In this document: one piece after another, positions 1-7,611 of the stretch
Layout: every line of letters starts with the position of its first letter
Numbering within the stretch: position 1 is the first letter of the stretch
Assembly: GCA_947588605.1 (NCBI GenBank)
Contig: CANPYK010000009.1
Coordinates: 16,711-80,710, forward strand
Direction of reading: 5' to 3'
DNA: 64,000 nucleotides
Origin: an uncultured Oscillospiraceae bacterium
GTDB taxonomy: Bacteria > Bacillota > Clostridia > Oscillospirales > Oscillospiraceae
The notes under the pieces: generated by a model
What the model was told of the DNA's origin: nothing
Database searches by the model: none
What the model saw: only the letters and a program-made list of their open reading frames with translations
Program-made: the position numbers and the translations under genes

Positions 1-32
1 CTCTCCGTGGTGAATTTATGGAGGTGCAATCA

Positions 33-332
33 ATGTACACAAAGAAATTCGCGGTTATGAATGTCATCGGCAACGACGAGATAATCCTGAAGACCTTCGC
101 CCCTGACGAGAAGGAGCGGGCCATCGCCTACGGGGAGGAGGTCGTCAAGCAACCCTTCACCGGCGTCATCGTCTGCGCCATTATCCGGGTGGACGAGAAC
201 GGCAACAAGGTCGGCAATTCGGCGCAGGTGTTCCGTGTGTGGGAGCGAGAGGGCGGCGAGAGTTACACAGCATTAACTAAAAAAGCCCGGCTGAGAAAGG
301 ACTCAACCGGACATTGGCCTGCGTGTAATTAA
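33..332 (+). CDS. Small hypothetical protein, 99 aa
   Basis: I do not recognise a named function. The start at 33 is chosen because a GGAGGTG ribosome-binding site (20-26) sits just upstream; an ATG at 18 lies before that site. The product is acidic in the middle and has no membrane segment, signal or cysteine motif. Its general look (short N-terminal YAVMN-like strand, a YGEEVVKQ helix, a VWE ending) resembles small cargo genes of integrative elements in Firmicutes, which is inference only. The last 20 residues look like run-on sequence, so the original C-terminus may have decayed. It is GC-rich, unlike the AT-rich gene that follows. Confidence 0.5.
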   Translation: MYTKKFAVMNVIGNDEIILKTFAPDEKERAIAYGEEVVKQPFTGVIVCAIIRVDENGNKVGNSAQVFRVWEREGGESYTALTKKARLRKDSTGHWPACN

Positions 333-433
333 TTATAGGAATTGAAGAAGCCAAGTAATATCAACAGTTTGTTGGCTGTCAGCAAGAAGCTTTATCTGAA
401 GAAAGCCTGACGAAAAGAATAATAAATTCTTTA

Positions 434-1639
434 CTAACAGTCATTCTCACTAAAAGCCAGTTCTGTCTCCCAAGAATCGTCTATCAACGAATTGCAGAAT
501 AAGACGTATTCTGATGCTTTGGCGTTTAGCAACGCAAATTGATCAGTAAATCTATATCTTTCACACAATCTGAGAAGGAAAAACAGATTACTAACGAGTT
601 CTGCTACTTCTTCATCTGACATGATGTGAGGGTCAAACGTATCTAAAGAGAATTTGTGCATTATCGCGTCCAAATTGCGGATATAGGCAGTTTTTTGTTC
701 AGAAGAGGCCCCCTCGTACTCCTTTAGAATGTCAACAGTTTTATTCATAATTGCTTTCCAAAGGCTCCTGCTACCGTGACACTTGAGGAACCAGCGTTCC
801 GGATCGCTTAAAGGTCGTTCTTTGTTTATATCCGCCAACAACCGTTCAGATGTGTCCGTAATATATTCATAAGCAGTGTTGATTTGCAAGAGACATGACC
901 AAAAATCGATTTTTTGGTTCACTATGTGAGACAGCTGCAAGTTTTCATTAGCCAACTTGCAAAGCTGGTCACTTAAAATGTCGATATTATTGTTGAGATC
1001 TTCATTTTCAGCTGACTTTTTTTCAATTTCAATGGTGTATGTGTTTAATTTATCTTTCAACTCTTTGATTTCCGACTCAAATTGTAACCGTTGCTGCTCA
1101 ATAGCGTCATATATTTGCTGGTTGATTTTATCTGCCCGCACCCACCCGGGTGCATCCGTAATGTTTTTTAGGTCGGATAAAGCAGCGAGAGCAGCTGATT
1201 TTAAATTATCTTTATTGTTCCATTTTTTGATTACCCTTCCGGCACATACCTTTTTTCTGAACTCATCTAAGCGACGGACTTTCTCTGGCGTGGTCTCTGT
1301 TTTAGCTCTAGGCAACGAGTCAATATCCTCATGAATGAGAGCCAATACTGGTTTTCCGGAAAAAATTGCATAATCAAATTCCATTTCAGTATAACTTACG
1401 GTTTTTCCAGAACTGTCTTTTCCCATAGAACCATATTTACCAGCAATAATCAGAAGATAAAAATCACTGTCGTCGATTACTTGTTTGATCACATCCCACT
1501 GGGCCAAATTAGATGCAGGGAACAGTTCCATACCTGCAGGAATGCAATGAGATTCCAGTATCGCTTGAGTAATCTCCTTTCGTTCTTCTATTAAATCTTC
1601 ATATGTAGAGCTGACAAATACTTGATATTTTATTTCCAT
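434..1639 (-). CDS. DUF4062 domain protein with coiled coil
   Basis: The N-terminus (about residues 4-90, beginning KYQVFVSSTYEDLIEER) matches the DUF4062 family, an alpha/beta domain often found at the front of large signalling or STAND-type proteins and suspected to be TIR-like. Residues about 185-250 form a predicted coiled coil rich in E, K, L and N. The remaining 150 residues are helical with no motif I recognise. At 401 aa it has no NTPase domain. Its start is supported by GGGGAG upstream of ATG. The gene is clearly AT-rich in codon third positions compared with the rest of the window, which points to recent acquisition. A role in phage defence is only an inference from the family and context. 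Confidence 0.75.
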   Translation of the reverse strand: MEIKYQVFVSSTYEDLIEERKEITQAILESHCIPAGMELFPASNLAQWDVIKQVIDDSDFYLLIIAGKYGSMGKDSSGKTVSYTEMEFDYAIFSGKPVLALIHEDIDSLPRAKTETTPEKVRRLDEFRKKVCAGRVIKKWNNKDNLKSAALAALSDLKNITDAPGWVRADKINQQIYDAIEQQRLQFESEIKELKDKLNTYTIEIEKKSAENEDLNNNIDILSDQLCKLANENLQLSHIVNQKIDFWSCLLQINTAYEYITDTSERLLADINKERPLSDPERWFLKCHGSRSLWKAIMNKTVDILKEYEGASSEQKTAYIRNLDAIMHKFSLDTFDPHIMSDEEVAELVSNLFFLLRLCERYRFTDQFALLNAKASEYVLFCNSLIDDSWETELAFSENDC

Positions 1640-1750
1640 ATACTCATCTCCCCTGCAAGTCTTGTTTGAATTGAGATTAAAGCAGATGGTTTTATCTGCA
1701 AATTACACTATTAACAAGTCTCGTAGTTAGAGTATAACATAGACTAAATG

Positions 1751-1786
1751 AAAAGTCGACAAGTTTCAAAGAGACTTGTCGACTTT
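1751..1786 (-). terminator. Stem-loop terminator downstream of tRNA-Pro
   Basis: A perfect 13-bp inverted repeat (1752-1764 with 1774-1786, arm AAAGTCGACAAGT) lies directly after the 3' end of the minus-strand tRNA-Pro. The following minus-strand bases are moderately T-rich, so it likely ends the tRNA transcript. Confidence 0.6.
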
Positions 1787-1787
1787 C

Positions 1788-1865
1788 TGGTCCGAGTGGT
1801 GGGATTCGGACCCACGTTCTCTTGCTCCCAAAGCAAGCGCGATACCAAACTTCGCCACACCCGGA
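1788..1865 (-). tRNA. tRNA-Pro (anticodon TGG)
   Basis: On the minus strand the sequence folds as a tRNA with acceptor TCCGGGT/ACTCGGA, anticodon stem CTTGC/GCAAG and a seven-base loop TTTGGGA giving anticodon TGG. The T arm carries GGTCCGAATCC and CCA is encoded. It borders an AT-rich accessory segment on its 3' side, the usual position for an integrated element. Confidence 0.93.
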
Positions 1866-2015
1866 TATTTAATTTTCGTTTTTCACAGTTGTGGTCAACT
1901 ATGTGGTCAAGTCCCTTTCCACGGGGGATTTTGTGGGGAGGGGAAACGGATTTCAGCTTAGAGCCGTGCGGCTTTTGAGAGGTTGACGCTTGACAAACCC
2001 CCGCCGATGTTACAC

Positions 2016-2055
2016 GCTCCCAAATGTCGCGCCCTACCGACTGGGCTGCACCTGG
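2016..2055 (-). pseudogene. Truncated tRNA-Pro-like 5' half
   Basis: The minus strand contains a D arm (GCCCAGTCGGTAGGGC), then CGACA and the proline-type loop TTTGGGA, after which tRNA similarity stops: no matching anticodon 3' arm and no T arm. It shares TTTGGGAGC with the intact tRNA-Pro at 1788-1865. Position 8 is C rather than T. It looks like a leftover tRNA half from recombination within the anticodon loop. Confidence 0.55.
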
Positions 2056-2113
2056 ATATTCGCGTTGCGCCCCCATTATACCCCCTCGCGGCTTATTTGG
2101 CAAGGGGTGGGGG

Positions 2114-2142
2114 TTGGAATTTTCGGCGGGGTGTGGTAGAAT
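2114..2142 (+). promoter_or_regulatory. Promoter of trmB
   Basis: TTGGAA (2114-2119), a 17-bp spacer ending in TGG, and TAGAAT (2137-2142), about 27 bp before the trmB start. The TGn next to the -10 makes it an extended -10 promoter. Confidence 0.65.
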
Positions 2143-2168
2143 GGAGAAAACGCAAGGTGGGTGATCGT

Positions 2169-2804
2169 ATGCGCATGAGAAAAAAACCGAATCTGGTGCC
2201 CCGCGTGGAGCGGTGCGCGGAGCTCCTGGAGCCCGCGCCGGAGGAGCGCCGGGGGCGGTGGCTTGCGGATTTCCCCGGCTTTTCGGCGCTCCACCTGGAG
2301 CTGGGGTGCGGCAAGGGCCGCTTCACGGTGTCCATGGCGGAGGCCGACCCCCGGGTGCTCTTCGTGGCCGTGGAGCGGGTGCTGGACGCCATGGTGGTGG
2401 CCATGGAGCGGGCGAAGGAGGCCGGGCTTGCCAACGTGCGCTTCCTGGACTTCGACGCCGCCGGGTGCGAGAGCGTCTTCGCCCCCGGCGAGGTGGACCG
2501 CCTCTACATCAACTTCCCGGACCCCTGGCGCAAATCCCGCCAGTTCAAGCGCCGCCTCACCGCGCCGTCCTTCCTGAAGATCTACGAGCACATTTTAAAG
2601 CCGGAGGGCGAGATCTGGTTCAAAACCGACAACCGCCCCCTCTTCGATTGGTCCGTGGAGCAGTTCGAGGCCGAGGGCTGGACGCTGACCCAGGTGACCC
2701 ACGACCTCCCCGACGCCGACGCCGGCGCCATGACCGACTACGAGGCCAAATTCCGCGCCCAGGGCGTCCCCATCAACCGCCTGGTGGCCAGGAAATCCCG
2801 CTGA
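2169..2804 (+). CDS. trmB: tRNA (guanine-N7-)-methyltransferase TrmB
   Basis: A 211-aa cytoplasmic SAM-dependent enzyme that makes m7G46 in the variable loop of tRNAs. The SAM-binding loop is LELGCGKG (43-50), the family signature NFPDPW is at 115-120, and TDYEAKF (189-195) marks the substrate-binding end. Length and order match bacterial TrmB. The open frame extends further upstream, but the ATG at 2169 has an AAGGTGGG ribosome-binding site and lies just after a good promoter. A stem-loop terminator follows at 2808, so it appears to be a single-gene transcript. Confidence 0.95.
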   Translation: MRMRKKPNLVPRVERCAELLEPAPEERRGRWLADFPGFSALHLELGCGKGRFTVSMAEADPRVLFVAVERVLDAMVVAMERAKEAGLANVRFLDFDAAGCESVFAPGEVDRLYINFPDPWRKSRQFKRRLTAPSFLKIYEHILKPEGEIWFKTDNRPLFDWSVEQFEAEGWTLTQVTHDLPDADAGAMTDYEAKFRAQGVPINRLVARKSR

Positions 2805-2807
2805 ACC

Positions 2808-2848
2808 AAAAGCTCCCCGCCCCCACACCGGAGGCGAGGAGCTTTTTC
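2808..2848 (+). terminator. Terminator after trmB
   Basis: AAAGCTCC pairs with GGAGCTTT across an internal GC-rich loop and is followed by a T run (to 2848), directly after the trmB stop codon. Confidence 0.75.
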
Positions 2849-2860
2849 GATGCCCTCTAT

Positions 2861-3553
2861 TCATTCAACGATCCGCCCGTCCGTGGCGATGGTCACGACC
2901 CTCGTCGGGATCTCCCTCCCGCTGGCCCGGACCGCCCGTTTGACGGCGTTCTCAAGCCCGCCGCAGCAGGGGACCTCCATGCGGGCGACGGTGACGCTCT
3001 TCACGTCGTTCAGCGCGAGGATTTGCGTCAGCTTCCCGGCGTAGTCCGCCATATCCAGCTTCGGACAGCCAATCAGCGTGACCCTGCCCCGGATAAAGTC
3101 GTTGTGGAAATTCCCGTATGCGTAGGCGGTGCAGTCGGCGGCGATCAGCAGGTCCGCGCCGTTGAAATAGGGCGCGTTTACGGGAGCCAGCTTGATCTGC
3201 ACCGGCCACTGGGAAAGGCGGCTGTGGACAGGCATATTTTTAGCCTGCGTTTCTTCGCGATGAATTTCTTTCGAAGCTGTGCCGGGGCAGCCGCAAGGCA
3301 ATTTTTCTGCGCCCTTCGTCTGCTTGGCCGCCCTGACCGCCGCCTCGTCGTAGGCCGGCGCCTCCCGCTCCTCAAAGCGGATCGCCCCCGTCGGACAGGC
3401 GGGCAAGCAGTCGCCCAGCCCGTCGCAGTAGTCCTCACGCAAAAGCCTCGCCTTGCCGCCCACGAGCCCGATTGCTCCCTCGTGACAGGCCTCGGCGCAA
3501 ATACCGCACCCGTTGCACTTTTCCTCGTCGATTTTGATGATTTTTCTGATCAT
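2861..3553 (-). CDS. 4Fe-4S ferredoxin-like protein (FrdX-like)
   Basis: A 230-aa protein with two N-terminal iron-sulfur motifs: C13-x2-C-x2-C-x3-C23, and the unusual C43-x5-C49-x3-C53 in the CDGLGDCLPACP stretch typical of this family. The C-terminal part (about 110-230, starting LSQWPVQIKL) contains C131, C153 and the pair C186-C187. Proteins of this build accompany hybrid-cluster protein systems under HcpR-type regulators and are thought to carry electrons; hcp itself is not in the window. The start is set by AGGAGGA at 3561-3567. It is divergent from a CRP/FNR-type regulator, which probably activates it. Confidence 0.8.
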   Translation of the reverse strand: MIRKIIKIDEEKCNGCGICAEACHEGAIGLVGGKARLLREDYCDGLGDCLPACPTGAIRFEEREAPAYDEAAVRAAKQTKGAEKLPCGCPGTASKEIHREETQAKNMPVHSRLSQWPVQIKLAPVNAPYFNGADLLIAADCTAYAYGNFHNDFIRGRVTLIGCPKLDMADYAGKLTQILALNDVKSVTVARMEVPCCGGLENAVKRAVRASGREIPTRVVTIATDGRIVE

Positions 3554-3589
3554 TATGTATTCCTCCTGTTTTAAAACATCGCGCATTCC

Positions 3590-3618
3590 TTGACTTCCTG
3601 GAGTCATTATAGTACGAT
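3590..3618 (+). promoter_or_regulatory. Promoter of the CRP/FNR-type regulator
   Basis: TTGACT (3590-3595), 17-bp spacer, TACGAT (3613-3618). The predicted start near 3625 places the palindrome at 3633-3648 just downstream, a position suited to autorepression. Confidence 0.5.
3606..3611 (-). promoter_or_regulatory. -10 box of the ferredoxin promoter
   Basis: A perfect minus-strand TATAAT (3611 to 3606) with no good -35 hexamer, as in activator-dependent promoters. The palindrome at 3633-3648 is centred about 41.5 bp upstream of the predicted start near 3599. Confidence 0.6.
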
Positions 3619-3632
3619 AAAAGAAACAAGTA

Positions 3633-3648
3633 TGTTGTATTTCCAACA
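3633..3648. promoter_or_regulatory. Palindromic CRP/FNR-type operator
   Basis: TGTTGTATTTCCAACA: arms TGTTG and CAACA are perfectly complementary with a 6-bp spacer, the geometry of CRP/FNR sites. It lies between the divergent ferredoxin and regulator genes. Confidence 0.6.
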
Positions 3649-3662
3649 GAAATGAGGTTTTA

Positions 3663-4328
3663 ATGAAAAAATATGTGACTGTCCTCAAAAGGACAAAGCT
3701 TTTCTCCGGCGTTGGGGAGGAGGACATCCTCCCGATGCTGAATTGTCTGAACGCAGTCGTTCGACAGGTTGGCAAGGGGGAATATGTGTTTCGACAGGGG
3801 GAGTATATCCGCAGCCTTATGATACTCGGTTCGGGTCGGCTCCACATTCAGAAAGAGGATTATTGGGGCAACCTTAATATTCTGAATGAGATTCGGCCCG
3901 GAGAGATGTTTGGGGAAGCCTATATTGTGCCAAACAGCGATCCTTTGATGAACGATGTCGTTGCCACTGAGGAAAGCACAATCCTCTTTTTCGATATGGA
4001 GCGGATCCTGACCGTATGTCCCTCCGCCTGCCCTTTTCACACCCAGCTTATAAAGAATATGGTTTATACAATCTCAGATAAGAACAAAAAACTTGTTCAA
4101 AAAATAAGCTATATATCCCAACGTTCCACAAGAGAAAAGCTGCTGTCCTACCTTTCCGACGAGGCGAAGCGGCAAAACAGCAGTTCGTTTTCCATTCCCT
4201 TTAACCGCCAACAGTTGGCGGATTTCCTGTCAGTGGATCGCAGCGCCATGTCCAACGAGCTCTGCAAGCTGCGGGACGTGGGAATGCTGGATTTTCACAA
4301 GAGCGAATTTACATTATACGACGTTTAA
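3663..4328 (+). CDS. CRP/FNR-family transcriptional regulator (HcpR-like?)
   Basis: A 221-aa regulator with an N-terminal cyclic-nucleotide-binding-type beta barrel (about 10-120), a dimer helix (about 120-150) and a winged helix-turn-helix (recognition region about 182-204, QQLADFLSVDRSAMSNELCK). The N-terminal cysteine cluster of true oxygen-sensing FNR is absent, so it may bind heme or a small ligand instead. It is divergent from a FrdX-like ferredoxin gene and a 16-bp palindrome lies between them, which suggests it controls that gene. The HcpR assignment is inference from context. Confidence 0.85.
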   Translation: MKKYVTVLKRTKLFSGVGEEDILPMLNCLNAVVRQVGKGEYVFRQGEYIRSLMILGSGRLHIQKEDYWGNLNILNEIRPGEMFGEAYIVPNSDPLMNDVVATEESTILFFDMERILTVCPSACPFHTQLIKNMVYTISDKNKKLVQKISYISQRSTREKLLSYLSDEAKRQNSSSFSIPFNRQQLADFLSVDRSAMSNELCKLRDVGMLDFHKSEFTLYDV

Positions 4329-4345
4329 AAAGCGCCATGCCCCCC

Positions 4346-4935
4346 TCATCTCAACCCATTCGCGAACACCCAGGAGTAGAACAGCTCCTTTGGCGGCTTC
4401 ACGTATTCATACTCCCGCAGGGAAGGCGTCGTATCTACGATCCTCACGGCCTGCGCCAGCACCTCTTCGGCGGACCTGCCCGCCACGTCGAGCTCCGCCT
4501 CGTTCACAAGGGGCGCTCGCTCCAGATTCTTCTGATTCATCTTTTCCTGAAGCTCAAAATCGATGAGCCCGCCTTCCGGCCGGTTCCTCATCTGTTCCCG
4601 AATCTGTCTCAGATCGCTGGATATCAGCTTGATCGTGATAAACTCCGTCCCCTTGAAAACAAGGGGAATGTCCGCCGTCCTCAGATCGTCGATATCGGAG
4701 GCGATGATGTTTTTATACCCCAGCCGGTGAAAGCACCACAGCATTGCCACCTGATTTTCCCAGCAGGTCAGCTCCTCCAGCTCGCCGCTCATGGGCTCGA
4801 CGCCGTCCCGCGAAATAAATTCCGGCACCATGGGCTGTTCCACGCACGTGGTTTTATAGTGCGCCAGCAGTCCCCGGCACAAGGTGGTCTTCCCGATCCC
4901 GCTGGCCCCGTCACAAAAATAAAATCCTTCATCAT
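4346..4935 (-). CDS. P-loop nucleotide kinase-like protein, probable 5' frameshift
   Basis: The product has a Walker A motif GASGIGKTT very near its N-terminus and a length near 195 aa, as in small P-loop kinases and AAA-type ATPases; the substrate is unknown. The Walker frame has no ATG close by. The only well-placed start, ATGATGAAG at 4932-4935 just after a strong stem-loop, is one base out of frame. One extra T in the T run at about 4916-4920 would give MKDFIFCDGASGIGKTT. Without a frameshift the frame would have to begin upstream, as far as 5032, overlapping cinA by 26 bp. It is the last gene of the leftward thiI-M28-cinA run. Confidence 0.6.
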
Positions 4936-4941
4936 AACCGC

Positions 4942-4971
4942 CTTTCCCGCCGGCATGATCGCCGGCGGGAA
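4942..4971. terminator. Perfect stem-loop between cinA and the kinase gene
   Basis: TTTCCCGCCGGC (4942-4953) pairs perfectly with GCCGGCGGGAAA (4960-4971) around a six-base loop. It follows the cinA stop on the minus strand but lacks a T run there, so it may be an attenuator or processing signal rather than a full terminator. Confidence 0.45.
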
Positions 4972-5006
4972 AACTTTTCACTTTTGATGTTCTCGCCCCG
5001 CGCCCC

Positions 5007-6275
5007 TCAGCTCTCCCAGCTCTCCACGTCAAGCCCCGTCAAAAACCTCCGGACCATGTCCAGGGCGTGGTTGGCGGCGGCGGTGCGGACGCGGTCGCGG
5101 TCGTGGCCCAGGTGGAGGTGGCGGGTGTAGGCGGCGCGGTGGGTGGCGAGGCTCACGAAGACGGTGCCCACCGGCGTGCCCAGCTCGTCGGTGCCGGGAC
5201 CGGCGATGCCGGTGATGCCGATGCCCAGGTCCGATTCGAACCTCGCCCGCACCCCCTGGGCCATGGCCTCGGCCACGGAGGGGGAGACGACGCCGTCGTG
5301 CTCGATCATATCCGCCGGCACGCCCAGCAGCGCCGTCTTGGACGCCGGGGCGTAGGTGACCGCGCCGCCCAGATAGACCTCCGACGCGCCGGGCAGGTCC
5401 GTCATGCGCTTGGACACCAGCCCCCCGGTACAGCTCTCGGCGGCGGCCAGGGTGACGTTCTTCTCCTTCAAAAGCTGGAACACAGTGTTCTCCAGCGTAT
5501 CCGTGTCGATGCCGTAGATGCAGCTGCCGATCTTCTCCCGGACCTCGGCGATGACCGGGGCCATCAGCCGCTCGGCCTCCTCGTCGGTCCTGGCCCGCGC
5601 CGTGACGCGCAGGCGCACCTCGCCGGACTTGGCGTAGGGGGCCAGGGTGGGATTTTGAAGCCGCAGCATGGTCTCCCGCAGCTTATCCTCCACGAAGGAT
5701 TCACCCAGCCCGAAGATATGGATGTTGTGGCTGCGCAGCTCCAGATCCGAAAGCTTCCTCAGATACGGCATGGCGCAGGCGCGGAACATGGGCACGCACT
5801 CCCTGGGCGGGCCGGGGAGCATGAGCACCCGGACGCCGTCCGCCTCAAAGGCGCACCCCGGCGCGGTGCCGCAGTCGTTGTGGAAGACGGTACACCCCTC
5901 GGGCAAGAGAGCCTGCTGATAGTTGTTGTCCGTCATCTGGTGGCTGTGAAGGCGGTTAGCGAAGTAGTCCCGGATCTCCCGGGCCTCCCGCTCGTCAAAA
6001 ATGAGCTTCTTCCCGAACGCCTCCGCCAGTGTCTGCTTGGTGAGGTCGTCGCAGGTGGGCCCCAGCCCCCCGGTGGTGATGAGGATGTCGGCCCGCGTCT
6101 TGGCGACGGCCACGGCGGCCTTGAGCCGCTCGGGATTGTCGCCCACCACGGTGTGATAATAGACGTTGATGCCCAGCTCCGAGAGCATTTGGGAGATGTC
6201 CCGGGCGTCGGTGTTGGCGATGTTGCCAAGTAGGAGCTCCGTGCCCACGGAGATGATCTCGGCGGTGTGTGTCAT
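5007..6275 (-). CDS. cinA: CinA: damage-inducible protein / NMN amidohydrolase
   Basis: A 422-aa two-domain protein. The N-terminal molybdopterin-binding-like (COG1058) domain covers about 1-170, with VGTELLLGNIANTDA and TTGGLGPTCDD. The C-terminal nicotinamide-nucleotide amidase domain covers about 255-420, with AAAESCTGGL, PGASEVYLGG and GITGIAGPGT. Known members recycle nicotinamide mononucleotide to nicotinate mononucleotide, and the gene is often linked to competence. The start is supported by AAGGAGGC. It lies 34 bp downstream of the M28 peptidase gene and is probably co-transcribed. Confidence 0.95.
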   Translation of the reverse strand: MTHTAEIISVGTELLLGNIANTDARDISQMLSELGINVYYHTVVGDNPERLKAAVAVAKTRADILITTGGLGPTCDDLTKQTLAEAFGKKLIFDEREAREIRDYFANRLHSHQMTDNNYQQALLPEGCTVFHNDCGTAPGCAFEADGVRVLMLPGPPRECVPMFRACAMPYLRKLSDLELRSHNIHIFGLGESFVEDKLRETMLRLQNPTLAPYAKSGEVRLRVTARARTDEEAERLMAPVIAEVREKIGSCIYGIDTDTLENTVFQLLKEKNVTLAAAESCTGGLVSKRMTDLPGASEVYLGGAVTYAPASKTALLGVPADMIEHDGVVSPSVAEAMAQGVRARFESDLGIGITGIAGPGTDELGTPVGTVFVSLATHRAAYTRHLHLGHDRDRVRTAAANHALDMVRRFLTGLDVESWES

Positions 6276-6309
6276 AAAAATGCCTCCTTGAAAAGGGGAA
6301 GAGACGGCG

Positions 6310-7584
6310 TTATTTGGCCTCTTCCTTGCCGGTTTTCTTATCCCGCTGGAAATACTTTTCCAGCTGCTCCTTCATGCTGTCGGGCATCCCCGTCTTCACC
6401 GGGAGGAACCGGGCGTTGGCCACCCTGGCGATCATGCCGGCGGCGAAGTCCGCGATGTCCCCCATGGACTCAGCGCACAGCGGGAAGAGAAGGTCGTTGT
6501 GGACATGGATGTCGGCGGTGTTGGAGCGCCTTGTGATGCCCAGGGCCGGCACGCCCCTGTCGGCGAAGGGAGCGGAGTCGGAGGAGTGGACCTTCTGGAC
6601 GAGGTTGGCCGACCAGCCCACCTCGTGGGCGTAGCTTTCGGCGAAGTGCTTGAGGTCGTCCCCGCCGGTGACGTAGATCTCATTGGGCCCCAGGACGGTG
6701 CCGCACATGTCGAAGTTGAAGCAGAACTTGACGCTGTCCATCAGCTCCTCATGCCGGGCGATCCACGCCTTGGACCCCAGAAGCCCCTGCTCCTCGCTGC
6801 CGCACCAGATGAACCGCAAAGTGCGCCGGGGCGGATTTTGGAGGAAGTGGCGGTAGAGTCCCATGAGGGTGGCCGCGCCCGTGGCGTTGTCCCAGGAGCC
6901 CTCTCCCACGGGGACGGAATCGAAATGGGCGGTGAGGACGATGGACTCCTCCGGCTTTTCCGTGCCGGGGATCGCCGCCAGCACGTCACGGGAGGTGTTC
7001 TCCAGGTCCTCCTCCCGCAGCTCCAGATGCAGCGCCTTCACATGGTCCCGCACCAGCTCCGTGGCGTCCCGGGCGGTGATGGTGAAGCCGGGGATCCGCC
7101 CCAGCTCCTGCATTTTGGGCCGGATGGTCCGGGAGTAGAGGTCCTGGGCCGCCTCGCCGTCATACCACTTGCCCTGGATGGTCACAAAAGCGCTGGCGTG
7201 GCGCTCGTTAAGAAGCTTGTAGCCGTCGAAGCTCAGGCCGTTCAGAAGGACGGCGTACCCCTCCAGACTGCCGAGCCCGTCGTAGTCCTCCTCCACGCCC
7301 CGGGGGGCATAGTGGAGCTTCAGCGTCACGCCGCCCTCGGGGAGCTGTCCGGACAGGGCGTAGGGCACGCACTCCAGCGCCCGCCCCTCAGGCCCGCCCA
7401 CGCGGACGGCATACGTTTTGATGTCGGCGGCGGGGACGGTGAACTCCATCAGCTCCCCCTGACCGCCGAGAGCTTTGATCTCGTCCAGCAGCATGTTGGC
7501 GGCGCGCAGCTCCTCCTCCGTCCCGCCGTAGCGGACGAAGCTGAGCTTTTCCACAAGTGACATCTGATACTGACCGTTTTCCAT
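6310..7584 (-). CDS. M28-family zinc aminopeptidase
   Basis: A 424-aa protein with the di-zinc ligand set of family M28: H220 in TAHFDS, D232 in WDNATG, E264/E265 in CGSEEQG, D292 in NFDMCG and a late histidine (H360 or H362, DIHVHND). A protease-associated-like insert of about 90 residues (100-190) precedes the catalytic core. There is no signal peptide, so it should act in the cytoplasm on peptides. The start has a good AGGAGGT site. It lies between thiI and cinA with gaps of 27 and 34 bp, suggesting one operon. Confidence 0.85.
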   Translation of the reverse strand: MENGQYQMSLVEKLSFVRYGGTEEELRAANMLLDEIKALGGQGELMEFTVPAADIKTYAVRVGGPEGRALECVPYALSGQLPEGGVTLKLHYAPRGVEEDYDGLGSLEGYAVLLNGLSFDGYKLLNERHASAFVTIQGKWYDGEAAQDLYSRTIRPKMQELGRIPGFTITARDATELVRDHVKALHLELREEDLENTSRDVLAAIPGTEKPEESIVLTAHFDSVPVGEGSWDNATGAATLMGLYRHFLQNPPRRTLRFIWCGSEEQGLLGSKAWIARHEELMDSVKFCFNFDMCGTVLGPNEIYVTGGDDLKHFAESYAHEVGWSANLVQKVHSSDSAPFADRGVPALGITRRSNTADIHVHNDLLFPLCAESMGDIADFAAGMIARVANARFLPVKTGMPDSMKEQLEKYFQRDKKTGKEEAK

Positions 7585-7611
7585 GATCGCATGACCTCCT
7601 GTTAATTTCCT

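Noticed and set aside
1744..2103. 119-aa open frame over the tRNA-Pro
   Set aside because: Reads through a tRNA gene and a terminator; chance frame.
2213..2591. Several short frames opposite or inside trmB
   Set aside because: Shadows of a GC-rich gene; the trmB frame has all catalytic motifs.
2213..3574. 453-aa open frame on the plus strand
   Set aside because: Overlaps trmB in another frame and the ferredoxin gene in antisense; no ribosome-binding site or family.
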